This document shows, in pieces, positions 52,501 to 54,799 of a DNA stretch of 54,799 bases. Position numbers and translations under genes: made by a program. The stretch lies in assembly GCA_021785435.1 (NCBI GenBank), contig JAJYFE010000007.1, forward strand, positions 1 through 54,799, given 5' to 3'. The notes beneath the pieces were generated by a model. It did not search any database. It was not told the DNA's origin and saw only the letters and a program-made list of their open reading frames with translations. This DNA comes from Planctomycetota bacterium (GTDB lineage: Bacteria > Planctomycetota > Phycisphaerae > WQYP01). How positions within the stretch are numbered: the first letter of the stretch is position 1; each line of letters opens with the position of its first letter.

Positions 52501-52871
52501 GGAGCTTGGGAGGGACCCGCCAGGAGGCCGCTGGGACAAACGTCGCGCGGCAGCACGGCCACGCTGCCGTAGGCGTCCTGGCCGTCCATCCGCTGCCGCA
52601 TCCATCCGGCCAGCCTTTCCGCATCCAGTCGCCCAAAGCCGTTATCCCCCAACCACCTAACCACGCGCTGGATGTGCTCGACGTTCATAAAATCCAGCCG
52701 TGGGTCGTCCAGCACGGCCCGCCGCGTCATAGCCGATAGCGGCTGGACGCGGGCGGCGGGCGGCGGGCGGCGCAACGGTGCCGCGGCGACAGCGGCTGCA
52801 CCTGCCATCGCTTGCAGAAAGCGCCGTCGATCGCAATCCGTGGGTGGTCCAACCGAGGGGGAATGATCCAT
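49569..52871 (-). CDS. Large Tat-exported glycoside-hydrolase-like protein
   Basis: 1100 residues. A twin-arginine signal, CDRRRFLQAMAGAAAVAAAP, lies at 13-32. A beta-sandwich region (~300-400) includes YVRGEKLEVTVVAKAAAGAT. A TIM-barrel-like part (~410-740) includes AFEPFVAAIKQLAGHPGLRP, YVLTDDDYSVYYGFDYAPHV, KTGLTAPRKKELPKTYGAVP and YYYNTYWQPPATTTFWMEVG. A GATase/trimerisation-like Rossmann part (~745-860) includes VSENEILQGRSKAYQAVLLY and HVVKGGLVLLDRSIPFDIPG. C-terminal beta domains include TLSMERFGGMLVAFLP. This order matches large GH42-like enzymes, but the catalytic acids were not assigned. The start ATG 52871 is preceded by GGAGGC. It follows the prepilin gene at 53-54.6 kb on the same strand. 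Confidence 0.78.
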   Translation of the reverse strand: MDHSPSVGPPTDCDRRRFLQAMAGAAAVAAAPLRRPPPAARVQPLSAMTRRAVLDDPRLDFMNVEHIQRVVRWLGDNGFGRLDAERLAGWMRQRMDGQDAYGSVAVLPRDVCPSGLLAGPSQAPLWLRYLHAGGRLVWLGEAPFEYVESPTVQPPPFNLDYSRRGLGLIGCAMPGWSSPYWGNGSLPVAPNPAAKGWGFETVGSAVVGYPAKDVTLPFDLYTAANGKKGTADWFKNVRPDLPWSGFVIRQQFDGNNDACLRDAWRAANYVGQPLLIPPMPPPARSAAPSAIWITLTGGGMTGRHEYVRGEKLEVTVVAKAAAGATSMRLELKQKNATLWHEEKTCTPDGDADHGAVFSLDTSPYAYGVYEVQATAMREGKALRTISQPLGIRHIPPKDFNWDMWWGVGNNPVRSDLECRNISQTGMELYLVGDSPRQMLAGVDAATRYGLGFSLRAMPDLAYGRSLTFENNPQYYRIGTDGKPVSNAYSGGRPSLGISNPAIYATAFEPFVAAIKQLAGHPGLRPYVLTDDDYSVYYGFDYAPHVLADFKAKTGLTAPRKKELPKTYGAVPEDNPWLQWCIYTLKDICAAFNKAQTDAALRVRPDLRVGPIPGGMQIPLVSMWDAGQYPTYDFGKNGFNLVSSYYYNTYWQPPATTTFWMEVGHMDNRELPEWNLADCFMTAGYTRNNFFHYLAGGVKGLAYFTYDQRNSSTWPEMRRLGEVVRRIGPIQTRLVAAKRDIGLLDSFTTDCFHPTSTLIRVYGYLNLLQGHFDVEMVSENEILQGRSKAYQAVLLYNVQYLPRKVCDALAAHVVKGGLVLLDRSIPFDIPGAKRLNADIGMGTGHTLGAPPNDAARSTPGPLDYGIAARVEVIKTALSDYVQPHFESDDIRLVATRFAAGGVPYIWFVNALDGQEYALCHECMGAGVPGANTPAKKQKLLDWETAQMASGPYVSSIVLDTLPGVPYDLVGGRKIPMSKTPDGRYTLTLSMERFGGMLVAFLPEEITGVTPEAPARPKRGQPCEARATVRGTSRPIPGVISVAFTLKDPRGSVSPASGVRATQDGSAHWQWTPAVNDPAGRWTLEATELASGHTARVTLALN

Positions 52872-53035
52872 GGGGAAGCCTCCTTGATTCGTTCGGAGTC
52901 ATGGCCGTTTCGGTTGCGTGTTGGGAGCCTTTCACGCTGTGCACGGGCCGAGCACCCTCAGCCCTTCGCGACGGACCGGGGCGTCGGCCAAACGACAAGA
53001 TGAGACGAGAACCTTATCGTCCAGCTTCACGCCTT

Positions 53036-54607
53036 TCACCACGCAGCGTTCGTGGAGTTATAGCCGCGGCCTGCGCCCCCGGTCCCCGCGGCCGCAGCGG
53101 CGGGCGTGGGATTCACCGTTCGCACAGGCACCATGCAGGTGTCAAAGGGTGCCGCCAGCGTCTGGATGCGCGGCGCGGGGGGCGGCGTGCCCGTCTGTCC
53201 CCCCGTTCCCGTAAGGCCAACCTGGTTGGTGTCCGTAGTGCCGTTGACCACGGCCGGATCCGCTGTGGAATAGGTGAAAATATTGTCACCATTCTGGCCG
53301 ACGTAGGGCGAGATTTCCCAAGTGACGTGATCGTCTGCGAAGCCCACGTTCTGGCCATCGCCGGCATGATTGCCGGAGTTGTAAATGTAGGGGCCGAACG
53401 TGTTGGCTGTCGGCAACGTGGTGGTGATGCGCTGGTATACGCCATTACCCGCTGAATCGTAGGCGGACGTACCTGCCCCGCCGCCATCCAGCGGAGCCAT
53501 GTCGCTGACCAGCGGAACCTCGGTGGTGGCCTCGTTAGTGGTCCACCATTGGCCGGGCCGGCCACCAAAACCGCCGTTGGCCCATGGCCACGGAAACGCC
53601 AGGGAATAGCTCAGGCCCTGGCCGGTAGGGTTCCAGCCGGCGCCCAACGTGAAATAGCCGACCGGATCACCCGCCAACTCGCCAAAGGTGCAGTAGTACA
53701 AACTGGTCGCAGCACCGCCGGAGTAAGGGACGCCGTAGTAGGTTTCAACTGAAGGGCCGGCCGCGAGCGGATCGGACGGGCAGATGAAACTGGCCGGCGT
53801 GGTGTAGCCTTGCAGCACCAGGATCCACCAGCCCGCCGTTGGATCCGGGTGGTTGTACTGAACCGGCGTACCCGCGTTGTACCAATCCTGCACGACCTGC
53901 GAGGCCGGGCTAAGGTTGTAGCCGCCGTCAATGGCGTCGAGGGGATACGCCATCGGCGCGTTGTCGTAGCCCGGGGTGCCAGGGGTGGCCAGGACGACGG
54001 GAAACTCACCGTTGTTCGACTGAGCGTACGTCACCATGGACTGGATGATCCCGCGGATATTGGCCATGCAGACGGCCCGGTTGGCCAGTTCCCGGGCTTT
54101 GGCCAGCGCAGGCAGCAGGATGGAAACAAGAATCGCGATGATCGAGATCACCACCAGCAGCTCGATCAGGGTGAACCCCGCCGCCGCCTTAAAGCGGGCT
54201 TTCCGCGACCGGAAACCGCACGGATTCAGCGCCATCTGGAAGCCCGTCAGCACCCCCAGCGCTTCGCCGATGGAAAGGAACCCGATGGCGAGGGCCGTAA
54301 GCCCCACGTTCAAAATAGCGCCCACCCCTGAAATCACTTTCTCCACGGTCAGCCCCACACTCTCGGCCCACACGCTGGTGAGAGCCACCAGGCAAGACCA
54401 TAACGATTGAAAACTGGCCAGGGCGAACTTAATACCTTCTTGCACTTTCATGGGAAACTCCTGTAAAAAAGGGACCACAATCTTTACGCCAGCCGTCGAG
54501 GACGACGGCTCTACGGGGACGCCAGCCGTCGAGGGCGACGGCGCTACAGATCCCGGCGGCGCTATGGGTGAACCGAAGGAAGACGTTGGACCATTGTGTG
54601 CCATCAT
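53036..54607 (-). CDS. Prepilin-like protein with 143-residue membrane leader domain
   Basis: 523 residues from ATG 54607 (AAGGAGGTG upstream); a second in-frame ATG at 54451 ([13 protein letters not shown]) also has AGGAG at good spacing. The prepilin signature [19 protein letters not shown] begins only at Gly144. The leader contains a Pro/Ser-rich part (1-45) and a hydrophobic domain (~60-128, with [20 protein letters not shown] as a likely membrane helix), so it is a fused domain and not a simple leader. From the signature onward it closely follows the protein at 41.7-43.0 kb, including [20 protein letters not shown] and PVRTVNPT. It heads the second glycan module and shares the upstream leader region. 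Confidence 0.88.
   Translation of the reverse strand: MMAHNGPTSSFGSPIAPPGSVAPSPSTAGVPVEPSSSTAGVKIVVPFLQEFPMKVQEGIKFALASFQSLWSCLVALTSVWAESVGLTVEKVISGVGAILNVGLTALAIGFLSIGEALGVLTGFQMALNPCGFRSRKARFKAAAGFTLIELLVVISIIAILVSILLPALAKARELANRAVCMANIRGIIQSMVTYAQSNNGEFPVVLATPGTPGYDNAPMAYPLDAIDGGYNLSPASQVVQDWYNAGTPVQYNHPDPTAGWWILVLQGYTTPASFICPSDPLAAGPSVETYYGVPYSGGAATSLYYCTFGELAGDPVGYFTLGAGWNPTGQGLSYSLAFPWPWANGGFGGRPGQWWTTNEATTEVPLVSDMAPLDGGGAGTSAYDSAGNGVYQRITTTLPTANTFGPYIYNSGNHAGDGQNVGFADDHVTWEISPYVGQNGDNIFTYSTADPAVVNGTTDTNQVGLTGTGGQTGTPPPAPRIQTLAAPFDTCMVPVRTVNPTPAAAAAGTGGAGRGYNSTNAAW
54484..54550. repeat. Short tandem repeat in the prepilin leader
   Basis: Two near-identical ~33-bp units, ACGCCAGCCGTCGAGG followed by (A/G)CGACGGC(T/G)CTAC. 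They lie inside the reading frame between the two ribosome-site-preceded starts (54607 and 54451) and encode the twice-repeated STAGV segment of the leader. Confidence 0.7.
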
Positions 54608-54610
54608 CAA

Positions 54611-54797
54611 GCACCTCCTTAAGTTATGCGCCCCGCAGAAGCTGGCCCGGATCACATGACCCGGTGTAAGCCACCTCCGCCGGGACGGAATTTCGTCACC
54701 TCACGCGAAGCCGCGAAGGCCGCGAAAATACCTTTTTAATGATCCCTTAAAACCCTTGCCGAGTTCACTTCGCTTCAACCATTGCCCCCGGGTTCTC
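54611..54797 (-). promoter_or_regulatory. Conserved leader region of prepilin gene, copy 2
   Basis: Counterpart of 43025-43215. Read on the minus strand it has AACCCGGGGGCAATGGTTG, GAACTCGGCAAGG, TTTTAAGGGATCA, CCTTCGCGGCTTCGCGTGAG, TTCCGTCCCGGCGGA, the hairpin CCGGGTC-ATGT-GATCCGG and AAGGAGGTG. It is cut by the end of the window, so the outer limit is unknown. Confidence 0.55.
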
Positions 54798-54799
54798 CA

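Overview
The window is about 55 kb of GC-rich bacterial chromosome. It is most probably from the Planctomycetota (Phycisphaerae-like) or a PVC relative. The signs are two long pseudopilins of the planctomycete/Lentisphaerae type, two formylglycine sulfatases beside glycoside hydrolases, a GntR-LacI hybrid regulator, a planctomycete-style FabZ/ACP pair, a eukaryote-type (GT3) glycogen synthase, and intergenic regions full of short hairpin repeats. This placement is inference, because no 16S gene is present.

Layout. 0-1.4 kb: tRNA-Arg(TCT), a decayed DDE transposase and a good promoter for rpsB. 1.4-4.5 kb: rpsB-truD (no tsf follows) and a convergent secreted protein. 5-9 kb: two divergent complex I antiporter-like subunits (NuoL-like, NuoM-like) that lack several proton-pathway residues; a normal NuoH lies at 20.7 kb. 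9.3-11 kb: a secreted TPR protein with an Asn-Pro-rich repeat. 11-12.2 kb: a repeat-rich stretch. 12.2-15.7 kb: a YeiH-type permease, FabZ, ACP and a BshB1-like deacetylase; a 279-bp element with long inverted repeats separates ACP from the deacetylase. 15.8-20.4 kb: pilT, a PilB/GspE-like protein with a broken Walker A and membrane anchors, and a CvpA-like membrane protein, probably one operon. 22-25.4 kb: GT3 glycogen synthase and ribD. 26-29 kb: a DUF255 thioredoxin-fold protein and a YlbF-type protein. 29.2-32.6 kb: a Ser/Thr kinase, manA and a metallo-beta-lactamase, probably co-transcribed.

32.8-54.8 kb is carbohydrate-oriented accessory DNA, nearly all on the minus strand. Two modules each begin with a long-leader prepilin-like gene, and the roughly 190 bp upstream of those two genes are closely similar. 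Module 1 (43.0 to 32.9 kb) holds the prepilin, a Tat-exported protein equal to only the C-terminal beta domain of GH38 mannosidase, a clan-A glycoside hydrolase, a sulfatase, a complete GH38 alpha-mannosidase and a second sulfatase, with a GntR-LacI regulator just upstream. Module 2 (54.6 to 47.3 kb) holds the prepilin, a 1100-residue Tat-exported glycosidase-like protein and a 730-residue relative without an export signal. The gene content suggests breakdown of sulfated, mannose-containing glycans, with the pseudopilins and the shared leader sequence linking the two modules.

Intergenic DNA carries at least five dispersed repeat types, most containing a GTCGCC/GGCGAC hairpin. No CRISPR array, phage, intact insertion sequence or rRNA was seen.
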